Assembly (NCBI GenBank): GCA_046160345.1
Contig: JBJXGO010000161.1
Coordinates: 1 to 43,240, forward strand
Direction of reading: 5' to 3'
DNA: 43,240 nt
From: M3007 sp046160345
Lineage (GTDB): Bacteria > Bacteroidota > Bacteroidia > Chitinophagales > Saprospiraceae
A model generated the notes under the pieces. The model made no database searches and was not told where the DNA came from. It saw only the letters and a list, made by a program, of their open reading frames with translations. This document shows, one piece after another, positions 1-8,204 of the stretch; the first letter of the stretch is position 1; each line of letters begins with the position of its first letter. Position numbers and translations under genes: made by a program.

Positions 1-1907
1 TTGGTGCGATAGGAGTCAAAATCTACCACCACCAGATTACCACCGCCAAGCCCGCCGCCACCGCCACCACCGCCGCCGCCAGTGGTATCACACTGGTCGT
101 CCACAACCAAAATAAATTCATCGCAGAAAGTAATAGCACAGTCAATGGTCTCATCTTTTGTATTTGAAACCAAAGAATAGGTCTGGAGTTTGAGCTGACA
201 GCCCCCACAATCAGAAGGGGGTGGGTAAACAAGATAATCCAAGCCGCGAGGTGGCACATTGGGTATCGGCGACTCGCAGGGCAGGCCTTGTTCGCAGTGA
301 TAAAGCAAGCAAAGGCCGGTATTCACGGAATCCGTTGAAAATGGCAGGTCGAAAACCATCCGAACCGTGCTGGAGCCGTCCATATTGGGCGTTATGACCG
401 ACTCAAGCGGCGTCTGGCCGTCGAGACTGAACGGACAGGATTGCACCCAATCAAAACCAAGCGGGATCTCAAAAATTACTTGCAAAAAGCCGGTGTCTTG
501 TAGCAGGCGGCCGGATTTTATCCAATAATTAAGGTTGTAAGTTTCGTCGTCTTGCAGGCAATTTTCCAGTTCGAAATCCACACTTGCCGTTATTTTTAAA
601 AAAGCCGTATCGGGGTAAAAATTGAATACACCACCAACCGGAACATTCGCCGGACACGCTTTCAGATAGTTGTACGCCACACGCATTCTGGGAACCAGGC
701 CACCACAGATCGGCTGACAGTAATAGGTGTTGAAGCGCAGTCGCACTGTATCGCCTGGCAAGACTTCCGGTACTGTTACTATGGCATCTAAAGAATAATC
801 TGAGTTCTGGCAACTTCCCAAAAACGTTGGTGTGCTCAATAGGGCTGGCAGCGTTTGCCAACCTGAGCCATTATTCCATTCAAACGAGTTATGATCTATA
901 GCGTGAAATGAAGTGTCGAGCGTATAGGGGTTCAGGCGGATGTTCGTAGCGGGAAGTTGGCCGGTATTGACGATAAGAATTTCCTGTGTAGAAGGAAGTG
1001 CGCCACATTGGCTCACAGGCGCATCATATACCGGGATAAATGAAAGGCTGGGGTTTTGCGTGGTTGGCAAAATGGTCACGGATGCATACACGCTATCGGT
1101 CCGGCAGGGTGGTCCGCCGCAACCCCAGCCAATAATGATAAGGGATTGGTTGGTAAAGGTTGGGATCCCGCAATCCTCAATTGTAACTTTTTCAATTAGG
1201 GTTATTTCTTCATTGAAATCCAAAAAGTTGTCGCCGTTTCCAACAGAACTGAAAAAGGTGCCAGGTATTTCACCTGTGAACAAGGTTGGCAAGTTATTTT
1301 GGTTGATCCCGCCTTCCAATTGAATACTGATACCGGGAAAATGCGCATCCGAGAATATCAGGGATTGAATAGGGCCCTGGCGTGTATTTTTCATGGTAAT
1401 CATTCGCATGATCACGTCGCCCTTTTCGGCAGTTACGGTGGGTGGCGTTACCGTGCCAATATTCAACAAACCCGTTTCAACCAGGTATAAATTCGAGATA
1501 AATTGCTTGCTGCCGCCGGTGTAGGTCGCCACTATTGTATTGGAAAAGGTTTGACCATTGTTTATGGCCTGCACTACCGGGCAGCCGGCAGTGATGTTGA
1601 TCGTAAAAGAAGCGGCTGCTCCAGCTGCCAGATCGGCCAAGGCAAAAACCGGAGCGTTCAGGTTGGTTATGTTGCTTTCGGTAGCACCTACAACGGAACC
1701 AGGCACATACGAGATGCCTGCGGGAAACGTTACGGCCGTATTCAAATTGGCCGCTGCCGGGCCTGCGCCATTCTGAACCGTAATCGTCATGGATACAATG
1801 CCGCAAACATAAAGCCCATTTGGATTTTGGCTCGAAATGACGAGGTTTTGAGCCAGTATGGACGAGGAAAAAGCCAAAAAGAAAAAGGCGAGCGTAAGGT
1901 GTTTCAT
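1..1907 (-). CDS. Large secreted DUF11-like surface protein, C-terminus beyond window
   Basis: Reading the minus strand from the ATG at 1907, one open frame runs without a stop to the window edge, giving 635 codons. It begins with a signal peptide (MKHLTLAFFFLAFSSSILAQ, cleavage near residue 19). Residues about 20-160 resemble the DUF11/conserved-repeat fold of extracellular Bacteroidota proteins, with phrases such as SMTITVQNGAGPAA and FPAGISYVPGSV. Cysteine-bearing beta-rich segments follow. A run of ten glycines at residues 610-619, then LGGG, looks like a flexible linker before further domains outside the window. A T9SS sorting domain could lie there but cannot be seen. The next gene is on the same strand, but a terminator at 2082-2120 separates them. 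Function is inferred to be cell-surface or extracellular; no enzymatic motif is visible. Confidence 0.8.
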   Translation of the reverse strand, partial: MKHLTLAFFFLAFSSSILAQNLVISSQNPNGLYVCGIVSMTITVQNGAGPAAANLNTAVTFPAGISYVPGSVVGATESNITNLNAPVFALADLAAGAAASFTINITAGCPVVQAINNGQTFSNTIVATYTGGSKQFISNLYLVETGLLNIGTVTPPTVTAEKGDVIMRMITMKNTRQGPIQSLIFSDAHFPGISIQLEGGINQNNLPTLFTGEIPGTFFSSVGNGDNFLDFNEEITLIEKVTIEDCGIPTFTNQSLIIIGWGCGGPPCRTDSVYASVTILPTTQNPSLSFIPVYDAPVSQCGALPSTQEILIVNTGQLPATNIRLNPYTLDTSFHAIDHNSFEWNNGSGWQTLPALLSTPTFLGSCQNSDYSLDAIVTVPEVLPGDTVRLRFNTYYCQPICGGLVPRMRVAYNYLKACPANVPVGGVFNFYPDTAFLKITASVDFELENCLQDDETYNLNYWIKSGRLLQDTGFLQVIFEIPLGFDWVQSCPFSLDGQTPLESVITPNMDGSSTVRMVFDLPFSTDSVNTGLCLLYHCEQGLPCESPIPNVPPRGLDYLVYPPPSDCGGCQLKLQTYSLVSNTKDETIDCAITFCDEFILVVDDQCDTTGGGGGGGGGGLGGGNLVVVDFDSYRT

Positions 1908-2081
1908 CCTGTGGATATTTGTTGAAAGTCTAAAAAAATTTCGCCACCAAAGTAAGCATAGCATCACGAACCTTGATAGCAATTTCGTGAATTGACGTTC
2001 AGTAGCATGGAATGTGTTGCCTGGATGAGCAGCTGATCCAGTGGAATGACGCTATGAAATGGGGAAACGCTGGGTGGCGGC

Positions 2082-2120
2082 AAAAAAAAACAGCCTTCCC
2101 GGAGTTGCCAGAAAGGCTGT
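2082..2120 (-). terminator. Intrinsic terminator of the PDZ gene
   Basis: On the minus strand, about 40 bases past the PDZ gene's stop, ACAGCCTT pairs with AAGGCTGT (arms 2113-2120 and 2090-2097). The stem is followed directly by a run of nine T (the A-run 2082-2090 on the plus strand). Confidence 0.8.
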
Positions 2121-2158
2121 CGCCTTAATTTTGATTTGAGACTGTAAACCTGGTGGCC

Positions 2159-3958
2159 TCAATTCACCACAATCTGGTCTGTAAATACTTTCTCACCCTG
2201 TTGTATATGCACAACTATGGTGCCCTTTGAATAATCCGACAGGTCAAACTGCTGGTTGTAGCGGCCATTAAAAGCATTTAGTTCTTCGCGGAAAAGTTGC
2301 CGACCGGAGAGGTCAAAAAACGACACGGTGGTAGCAACTGCTTCGCCTGTAAATTCGACTGAGACCTGGCCTAAGGTTGGATTAGGGTAAGCCTTGAATT
2401 CAGTGAGGTTAAGGCTACGGTCCTGGGCACTGGGCAAACTGTTCACCTTGGGCATGTCGCCCTCGCCCTTGCGAATCGGTATGATGCTCCGCTCTCTAAG
2501 TTTGCGTTGATCGTCTTCGTTCCAGTTCCAGGAAGTAAAATCACGAAGTTGTTCTCCGTCATTATCAAGTATTTGTACCCGACTGCTGTTGTCGCGGCAG
2601 GCTTTCAAGGTTGCTTCTACCGACAAGGTTTTGCCTTCCCGGATGTACTCTACTTTTACCTTGTCACCCACCTTGAATTTCGCGATCTCTGACCAAAGTT
2701 CATCGTGGTCTTTCACCCGTTGGCCTGCTATGGCGATAATTACATCTCCTATTGCCATATTTACTTCGCGTGCAGCAGATTCTTCCGTAAAATCGTTGAT
2801 GCGTGAGCCTTCCATATTTCCCTCATCAACAGCATCTGAATATACGCCCAGGCAAGCGTCTTTCTGGCGCACATTAACGGTGCAGTTGCCAATATTTAAA
2901 CCTGAATTGTTCATCCATTTCTCCGGGTCCAAATCGTTTAAATCCCAGTTGCCGCTGTTGACGTTCCAGGTGTTTTTTTGTTCGGTCAATGTAGCCTCAG
3001 CGCTGTTGCGCTTCCCGTTGCGCTCATACACAATGTTGACTTTGTCGCCTGGTTTGGCGTATGCCATAAAATCGCTAATGTCTTCAAAATCAGAAATTGA
3101 GGCTTCCCCCAATTGAAAAATAACATCACCGTTTTTCAGGCCGGCTTTTTCCGCACCAGAGCCCTTGGTAATGAGGACAGCAACACCGGGTTCGTTGTGT
3201 TCGTCCGCTTCTTCATCGTCAGTTACACCAAGGAAGCCCTTGGGTTCGGATTTCGTGTTGCGATCTACGTCATTGCGCTTCGTAAGAATGGCTTCGGTGC
3301 TGGCTGCTTTCCCATAGCGTTCGAAAGCGATCCGTACTTTATCGCCAACTTTCGAGGCGTTTACAAATTTTGACAGATCACTCCATTTATTTACAGGCGT
3401 GTCATTAAGTTTCATGATCTTGTCATTGTCTCGAAGGCCAGCCCGGTCGGCAGCGGAGCCGCGAACCACATTTACCACCAGACCCGGCTGGTCTGATCTT
3501 TCATCCGAGTCCTCATCCACACCGAGAAAGGCGCCATTGTTGGAGCTGGAATTGTAGCCCTCATAACCACTATATCCCTCATAGCCCCTATAGCCTGGAT
3601 AGCTGTTTCCTTGATCGTCGCCATCTTCTTCATCCTCATCTGGATCATTTTCTTTACTGATGCGGACGATTTTTGAACCCTTGACGACAATAGTCTGCTC
3701 GTCTTCCCCATCTTCAATTTTAATTTCTACCTGCGTGTTGTCCGCTCGATTTTCACGGATATATTTTTCAACGTCGAAAGCTTCGGCTGATGCACCTTTT
3801 TTTACAATGGTTTCAGAACTTTCCGAACCATCGGTATCGATGCTGCGTTTGGTGATGACGATTTTTTTATCTCCAGTTTGTTGGGAAAAAAGTTGGGACA
3901 CACACCACGGAAACAATAAAAATGTGGTGGCAAGCAAGAGGATACGGGTTGTTTTCAT
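2159..3958 (-). CDS. Triple-PDZ secreted protein with T9SS sorting domain
   Basis: The start at 3958 is chosen because it opens a signal peptide (MKTTRILLLATTFLLFPW...); the frame upstream to 4144 is unlikely to be translated. The product is 599 aa. After an N-terminal charged region (30-115) and a Gly/Tyr linker (120-136, repeated GYxGY), there are three PDZ domains at about 143-228, 240-326 and 368-452. Each starts with a [FC]LGV strand and contains a GD-x-[IV] or ND-x-I turn plus a closing GDKV..EY strand. Residues about 515-599 are a type A T9SS sorting domain (YPNPTLGQ start, SGRQLF strand, ending in IVVN). No protease domain is present, so it is probably a binding or scaffold protein exported and anchored by T9SS. 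The acidic stretch DPDEDEEDGDD at 106-116 could bind cations. Ligands are unknown. Confidence 0.85.
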   Translation of the reverse strand: MKTTRILLLATTFLLFPWCVSQLFSQQTGDKKIVITKRSIDTDGSESSETIVKKGASAEAFDVEKYIRENRADNTQVEIKIEDGEDEQTIVVKGSKIVRISKENDPDEDEEDGDDQGNSYPGYRGYEGYSGYEGYNSSSNNGAFLGVDEDSDERSDQPGLVVNVVRGSAADRAGLRDNDKIMKLNDTPVNKWSDLSKFVNASKVGDKVRIAFERYGKAASTEAILTKRNDVDRNTKSEPKGFLGVTDDEEADEHNEPGVAVLITKGSGAEKAGLKNGDVIFQLGEASISDFEDISDFMAYAKPGDKVNIVYERNGKRNSAEATLTEQKNTWNVNSGNWDLNDLDPEKWMNNSGLNIGNCTVNVRQKDACLGVYSDAVDEGNMEGSRINDFTEESAAREVNMAIGDVIIAIAGQRVKDHDELWSEIAKFKVGDKVKVEYIREGKTLSVEATLKACRDNSSRVQILDNDGEQLRDFTSWNWNEDDQRKLRERSIIPIRKGEGDMPKVNSLPSAQDRSLNLTEFKAYPNPTLGQVSVEFTGEAVATTVSFFDLSGRQLFREELNAFNGRYNQQFDLSDYSKGTIVVHIQQGEKVFTDQIVVN

Positions 3959-4424
3959 AGACAAATGCAGAAAAAGTGAGTAATGAATTGAATGAATGCT
4001 TGTGAATTTGGGGATTTGGGGAAAGAGCACGCCAAAATGGATGGACAAAATTGGAGTGTCGAAGTTGCACGACAACGAAATTTTTGTAAAGAAAGATTCG
4101 ACAGAAATAGAAACTTGGGGCGTATAAAGCCGAATGAAGTGCATGTCTCACAGATACCCTTTTGCTGAACCGCGGAACCGTTGGGGCAAGGTTTTTCTAC
4201 CAGCAAGCCTTAAATTTTTCCATCAGCGCCGATTTGAATGCCGTATCAAATTTTTTCCTGACCCTAAATAACATAGCCCAAACAAAAAAAAATTAACATT
4301 TTTTTCGAACCAGGCCCTACTCACATACTTCATTCCCAAAGGCAAACGTTAAAGCCTTGCTCCCGAGCAAATGAATACTTAAAACAACAATGGTTTAATC
4401 TCACGAACACTCACAGACCGACTT
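3959..4424. other. Divergent intergenic region
   Basis: This 466-bp AT-rich stretch lies between the divergent PDZ and response-regulator genes and should contain both promoters. It has long A and T tracts near 4284-4305. I found no convincing TAnnTTTG box on either strand and no RNA gene. Confidence 0.4.
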
Positions 4425-5156
4425 ATGGCTACTGTCCAATACAAAATCCTCCTGGTCGAAGACGACCAAAATTTTGGCGATGTACTCCGCTCTTATCTTG
4501 AAATGCATGACTACCACGTAACGCTGGCTACTGATGGCGTGCTTGGACTCGACGCTTTTCGAAAAAGTCATTACGACCTTTGCGTATTCGATGTGATGAT
4601 GCCTCGTAAAGATGGCTTCACCCTCGCCAAAGATGTTCGTGAGCGGAATAAAGACGTCCCCATCATCTTTCTTACTGCTAAAACCATGAAAGATGATGTG
4701 CTCCAAGGCTTCAAACTTGGTGCCGACGACTACATACCCAAGCCCTTCAACTCAGAAGAGCTGCTGCTGCGCATTCAAGCGGTGCTTAAACGAGTCAACA
4801 AAAACCCCGACCCCCGTGACGATCAACGGGAATATATCATCGGGAAATATCACTTCAATTTCCCCTTGCGTATTCTAACTTTCCAAGATGCCAAGCCCGG
4901 ACAGGAAAACCAGTGGAAGCTCAGCCCCAAAGAATCCGATTTGCTCAAAATGTTCTGCAAATACATCAACGACGTAACCCCGCGTTCGGAGGCATTGACC
5001 AAAATCTGGCACGAAGACACCTATTTCACCGCACGGTCAATGGACGTTTTTGTGACCAAACTCCGCAAATATCTGGCACTCGACCCGGCTATTGAGATAG
5101 TAAACATCCATGGCAACGGGTTCCAACTTTTGGTGCGCGAACCTGTTGTTGCTTAA
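4425..5156 (+). CDS. OmpR/PhoB-family response regulator (orphan)
   Basis: This 243-aa protein has a receiver domain at about 6-122 with the expected residues: acidic pair D13/D14, phospho-acceptor D56 in VFDVMMP, T84 and K106 in KPF. A winged-helix DNA-binding domain follows at about 145-240 (SPKESDLLKMF, then RSMDVFVTKLRKYL, then the wing IHGNGFQLLV). It should be a phosphorylation-controlled transcription factor. No histidine kinase lies nearby, so the partner is encoded elsewhere. It resembles the RprY-type regulators of Bacteroidota, but the regulon cannot be told from sequence. It is transcribed divergently from the PDZ gene and convergently with the M23 peptidase. Confidence 0.93.
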   Translation: MATVQYKILLVEDDQNFGDVLRSYLEMHDYHVTLATDGVLGLDAFRKSHYDLCVFDVMMPRKDGFTLAKDVRERNKDVPIIFLTAKTMKDDVLQGFKLGADDYIPKPFNSEELLLRIQAVLKRVNKNPDPRDDQREYIIGKYHFNFPLRILTFQDAKPGQENQWKLSPKESDLLKMFCKYINDVTPRSEALTKIWHEDTYFTARSMDVFVTKLRKYLALDPAIEIVNIHGNGFQLLVREPVVA

Positions 5157-5211
5157 AATTTTAGTCCTTTTCCTACCGATTTGATGCCCTCATGCCGATT
5201 GGGTGTGCGGA

Positions 5212-5278
5212 CTTTTTTATTCAGCGGGAGACCCCGGAGGTTTTAAAAACCTCCGGGGTCTCCCGCTGAATAAAAAAG
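5212..5278. repeat. 67-bp perfect palindrome (33-bp arms, 1-nt centre)
   Basis: The left arm 5212-5244 and right arm 5246-5278 are exact inverted copies around a single A at 5245. The outer ends are CTTTTTTATT/AATAAAAAAG, and the core is GC-rich (CAGCGGGAGACCCCGGAGG). It sits between the convergent response-regulator and M23 genes. On both strands the hairpin is followed by A-rich, not T-rich, sequence, so it is not a classical intrinsic terminator, although it can form a very strong RNA hairpin or a DNA cruciform. It may be a mobile palindromic repeat. Confidence 0.9.
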
Positions 5279-5301
5279 AGCGGAACGCAACTGCGCTCCG
5301 C
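5272..5301 (-). terminator. Intrinsic terminator of the M23 peptidase gene
   Basis: On the minus strand, GCGGAGCGCA (5301-5292) pairs with TGCGTTCCGC (5289-5280) with one mismatch around a 2-nt loop. TC and then six T follow. The T-run overlaps the right arm of the 67-bp palindrome. Confidence 0.65.
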
Positions 5302-5365
5302 CCTCACTGCTGCTGTTTATCGTTTCTGTTTGAACGACGAATAATTAATAAGGTAGTAGAATGGT

Positions 5366-6349
5366 TTAGTCGAGCGATTGGTTGGCGACATTGGCAGCGG
5401 CCACCAGTTGTTGATATTCCTGTGGGGTTAATTTGTCCATGCAGAAATTGATCGGATTGATCGGTTTGCCTTTGTAATGTACTTCGTAGTGAAGGTGCGG
5501 GGCGGTGGACAAGCCAGTGTCCCCCACTTCGCCAATTTTGTTGCCTTTTTTTACGTGTTCGCCTTGCCGTACTGTGATTTTGCTCATGTGGCCGTAAAGC
5601 GTCTCATAGCCATACCCATGGCTTATTTTCACACAATTGCCATAGCCTTGGTGCCAACCCGTTTCCACGACTACGCCGTCGCCGGGAGCTTGTATGTTGG
5701 TACCTACCCGAGCCGGAAAGTCGAGGCCTGCGTGGAATTTTTTAAACTTATAGACCGGGTGAATCCGGTAACCAAAACCGGAAAGGGTACCAATACTTTT
5801 TTGTAATTTGTCTTCGCGGACAGGTTTGATGCTTGGCAAGGAGGCCAGCATTTTTTCCTGATTGCGGGCAAGGTTTTGTATGGTATCGAGCGATTTGCTT
5901 TGAAGTGAAAGTTGCCGGCTTAGCACGTCAATTTTCTCCAGCGCTTCCCCAACTACATTGCCGCCAAATTCGAAGGCTGCAAGTTCTGGATGGGATTCGT
6001 GGCCACCAACGCCTGAATGCCATACATCCTCATCTATGGGTTCCATTCCAAATACCGTGCGGTGAACACTTGCATCGCGCTCTTGAACATTGTGCAGCAC
6101 TTTGGACATCATATCCACCTGAGCGCTCAATTGCTTGTATTTGGACTCCATTTGGCTTATTTCGCGCATCAAATCTCCTTCACGGGGCGAAGGAAAAATT
6201 GAGTAGAAAACAGCAAGCATCGCAAGGGAAGTAATGAGTACGACGGAAAAAAATCCGAACGCGTTCAAGATGCGGGTTTTTAAGGGGACAACTACTTTTT
6301 CGTAGGTAAGGGTGTGAATGTTGTAAACAAATTTCTCTTTCCTGCCCAT
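5366..6349 (-). CDS. Membrane-anchored M23 (LytM-type) metallopeptidase
   Basis: This 327-aa protein has a short cytoplasmic N-terminus, one transmembrane helix (about 30-52), a predicted coiled-coil stretch (about 60-175) and a C-terminal M23 domain (about 185-300). The zinc ligands are present: H206 and D210 in HAGLD, and H287 in HLHYEV, with H254 (LYGHMS) and H285 as the remaining active-site histidines. It is therefore expected to be catalytically competent and to cut peptidoglycan cross-bridges, unlike the degenerate EnvC/NlpD-type activators. The coiled coil plus anchor suggests it works in a positioned envelope complex during growth or division. A promoter-like pair of boxes lies about 180 bp upstream on the minus strand. 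Confidence 0.9.
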   Translation of the reverse strand: MGRKEKFVYNIHTLTYEKVVVPLKTRILNAFGFFSVVLITSLAMLAVFYSIFPSPREGDLMREISQMESKYKQLSAQVDMMSKVLHNVQERDASVHRTVFGMEPIDEDVWHSGVGGHESHPELAAFEFGGNVVGEALEKIDVLSRQLSLQSKSLDTIQNLARNQEKMLASLPSIKPVREDKLQKSIGTLSGFGYRIHPVYKFKKFHAGLDFPARVGTNIQAPGDGVVVETGWHQGYGNCVKISHGYGYETLYGHMSKITVRQGEHVKKGNKIGEVGDTGLSTAPHLHYEVHYKGKPINPINFCMDKLTPQEYQQLVAAANVANQSLD

Positions 6350-6799
6350 TTTGTTGTTGTTTGCCGAGGAAAATCAGTCTCGATTCTATGCCTCTGGTTA
6401 GCGAATCTTTCCGGCGGACGAAAGCGATGAGATTAAAAAATTCTGAAGGCGAAATTCGTCGCGCCGCTGATAATCCCGGTTGGGTGAGTCGGTCAATCGG
6501 CTCATAATATTAGGGATAGAGGCGCACAAATGTAACCAAGACTTTATTCTCTCAAAACTTTTTTGCAAAAAAATTAAACTTTTCGTAGGTTATTCAGGGA
6601 AAACCCTTGCTTTTCATGCAACAAAAATTGTCATTTATGTTGCAAAAGCAAAAATTTGGAATCCGCTTTCTAATGCCGGGATGGCTTCCTGAAGATTGTT
6701 GGGGGGACAAACAAACGACTCCTGTGGGCACATTTCCAAACACTTGCAAAATATTAACAAAGGCAGCGGCGCAAATGGTTCATTGTAAATCCCTACCGT
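6350..6799. other. Intergenic region with promoter and long leader of the M23 gene
   Basis: No gene is supported in this 450-bp stretch. It contains the promoter-like boxes at 6527-6556 (minus strand), implying a 5' leader of roughly 170 nt for the M23 gene. I see no known riboswitch motif. The remainder (6560-6799) is AT-rich and featureless. Confidence 0.4.
6527..6556 (-). promoter_or_regulatory. Bacteroidetes-type promoter (TTTG / TACATTTG)
   Basis: On the minus strand TTTG (6556-6553) is followed after 18 nt by TACATTTG (6534-6527). This matches the Bacteroidetes -33 and -7 consensus TTTG/TAnnTTTG and faces the M23 peptidase gene. Confidence 0.5.
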
Positions 6800-7549
6800 T
6801 TACTCAGCAGACAAGTCCAGTATCATGATTTTCTGCCAAATTTTAGCTGAGAGGCCCTGTACGAGCAGCTCCAGGTCGTTCACTGCGCTGAGTACCACCG
6901 AGTCGTCGGTGTTTTGAGCAAAAAGCGCTGCGATTTTTGAATTGAGCGCAAGTAATTCAGAGCAATAATCCAGGTAACGCATTAGTTGGTGACGCGACAA
7001 GCTCCGCTGGGGAGATGATTCGGTCGCTGAAATCTTGACATTTGAAAGCAAAAAAGCCGGATCCTTTGTCAGCTGGTGCATATCTACCACATGCGCAATG
7101 CTGCGCAATCGGTGAAGTGCCTTTAAGGCCGCCTTGCGTTTGATCCTGGTCTCCAGGTTAACCAGAAAAAAGATCGCCAAGCCCAAGAAGATCAATTCGT
7201 TGATGGCAGATTCCGTTGTTTGCAGGAGGTGAAAAATTCCACTTGCATCCAATTGGAAATTCTGAACCAACTGTGCCAATGCCCAGGCTACCAGTCCAAT
7301 TAATAGGGTGGAAGCAGTTATAGCAGCCAACCTGACTGGCCAAATCGGTTCTTGCAACCGAACAGCCAAGGTTTCAGATTTGATGGAAAGTTGATTGAAT
7401 TCTTTGCAAACCCCCAACAAACCAGATTCTGGAAAGCGTTCGGATATACGCTGCTCCAAACGGCTGATGGTTTTCAGGATTGCCTCTGGCCGAAGGTTGT
7501 TAAATCTGCCATCTTCAGCGTTCTCGCGCAGGAATGGAAAAAGATACAT
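6800..7549 (-). CDS. Uncharacterised two-TM protein
   Basis: I do not recognise this family. The ATG at 7549 gives 249 aa (MYLFPFLREN...). An earlier ATG at 7588 would overlap the preceding gene by 32 bp and adds a hydrophilic stretch, so it is less likely. Two hydrophobic helices are visible at about 80-105 (PVRLAAITASTLLIGLVAWAL) and 125-142 (LIFLGLAIFFLVNL), followed by a basic stretch (RIKRKAALKALHRLR). The flanking regions are helical and soluble, probably both cytoplasmic. It starts just after the redoxin gene and is likely co-transcribed with the two thioredoxin-fold genes. Any link to redox function is only by position. Confidence 0.7.
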   Translation of the reverse strand: MYLFPFLRENAEDGRFNNLRPEAILKTISRLEQRISERFPESGLLGVCKEFNQLSIKSETLAVRLQEPIWPVRLAAITASTLLIGLVAWALAQLVQNFQLDASGIFHLLQTTESAINELIFLGLAIFFLVNLETRIKRKAALKALHRLRSIAHVVDMHQLTKDPAFLLSNVKISATESSPQRSLSRHQLMRYLDYCSELLALNSKIAALFAQNTDDSVVLSAVNDLELLVQGLSAKIWQKIMILDLSAE

Positions 7550-7556
7550 GATCGGG

Positions 7557-8204
7557 CTACGACTTTTTCCATTTGATACTGCAACCAATGGCCTTGGTTT
7601 CTTTAACTGCTACTTCCCGAGCATCTATCAATGCATCAATTGCATTTTCAAGGTATTTTTCTTTAACCTGGCTAGGCTCGTCCCTATTGTCGTCAATAGC
7701 ACCGATATACCGCACAACCCGTTCCTTGTCAAGCAAATATACTTGGGGAGTGCGTGTAGCACCATAGGCTTTTGCAACTTCCTGCGTATTATCGTACAGA
7801 TAAGGGAATGGGAATTTCTTCTCCTTTGCCCGTTTTTTCATATTGGCGAAACTATCTTCAGGCACCTGGTCTTTATCGTTTGGATTGATGGCAAACACCG
7901 AATAACCAAGCGGTGCATATTTATTGTGCAGGTCTATGATCCGCTGCTCGTAGGCTATGGAGCAAGGACAGTGGTTGCAAGTAAACACTACAATATAGCC
8001 CTTTGCATTTTTGTTATCAGCAAGCGATACTTTTTTGCCATTCACGCTTTTAAGGTCGAAATCTTGAGCAATGTCGCCGATTTTGTATCCGCCTGCTTTT
8101 CCTTCAATGCTAAATGACATGGAAAACACGGCTGTTAGGAAGGTTACGGCCAAAATCAAGGCAATTTTGCCGTATAATTTAGTTAATGATCTATTCATGT
8201 TCAT
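7557..8204 (-). CDS. Thioredoxin-fold redoxin with CNHCPC motif
   Basis: This 215-aa protein has an N-terminal hydrophobic signal or anchor (about 10-33) and then an AhpC/TSA-like redoxin domain beginning GDIAQDFDL. The active-site strand is VVFTCNHCPCS, where the redox pair sits in C-x-x-C-x-C. The cis-Pro loop is RTPQVYLLD. It resembles the exported redoxin family annotated as thioredoxin family protein in Bacteroidota, probably acting in the periplasm on thiols or peroxides. Its ATG overlaps the stop of the upstream TlpA-like gene by four bases (ATGA), so translation is probably coupled. M3 is an alternative start. Confidence 0.85.
   Translation of the reverse strand: MNMNRSLTKLYGKIALILAVTFLTAVFSMSFSIEGKAGGYKIGDIAQDFDLKSVNGKKVSLADNKNAKGYIVVFTCNHCPCSIAYEQRIIDLHNKYAPLGYSVFAINPNDKDQVPEDSFANMKKRAKEKKFPFPYLYDNTQEVAKAYGATRTPQVYLLDKERVVRYIGAIDDNRDEPSQVKEKYLENAIDALIDAREVAVKETKAIGCSIKWKKS

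Noticed and set aside
5212..5278. Treating the 67-bp palindrome as an ordinary bidirectional intrinsic terminator
   Set aside because: Both strands have A-runs after the stem where a T-run is needed; I list it as a repeat and call the adjacent 5272-5301 hairpin the terminator.
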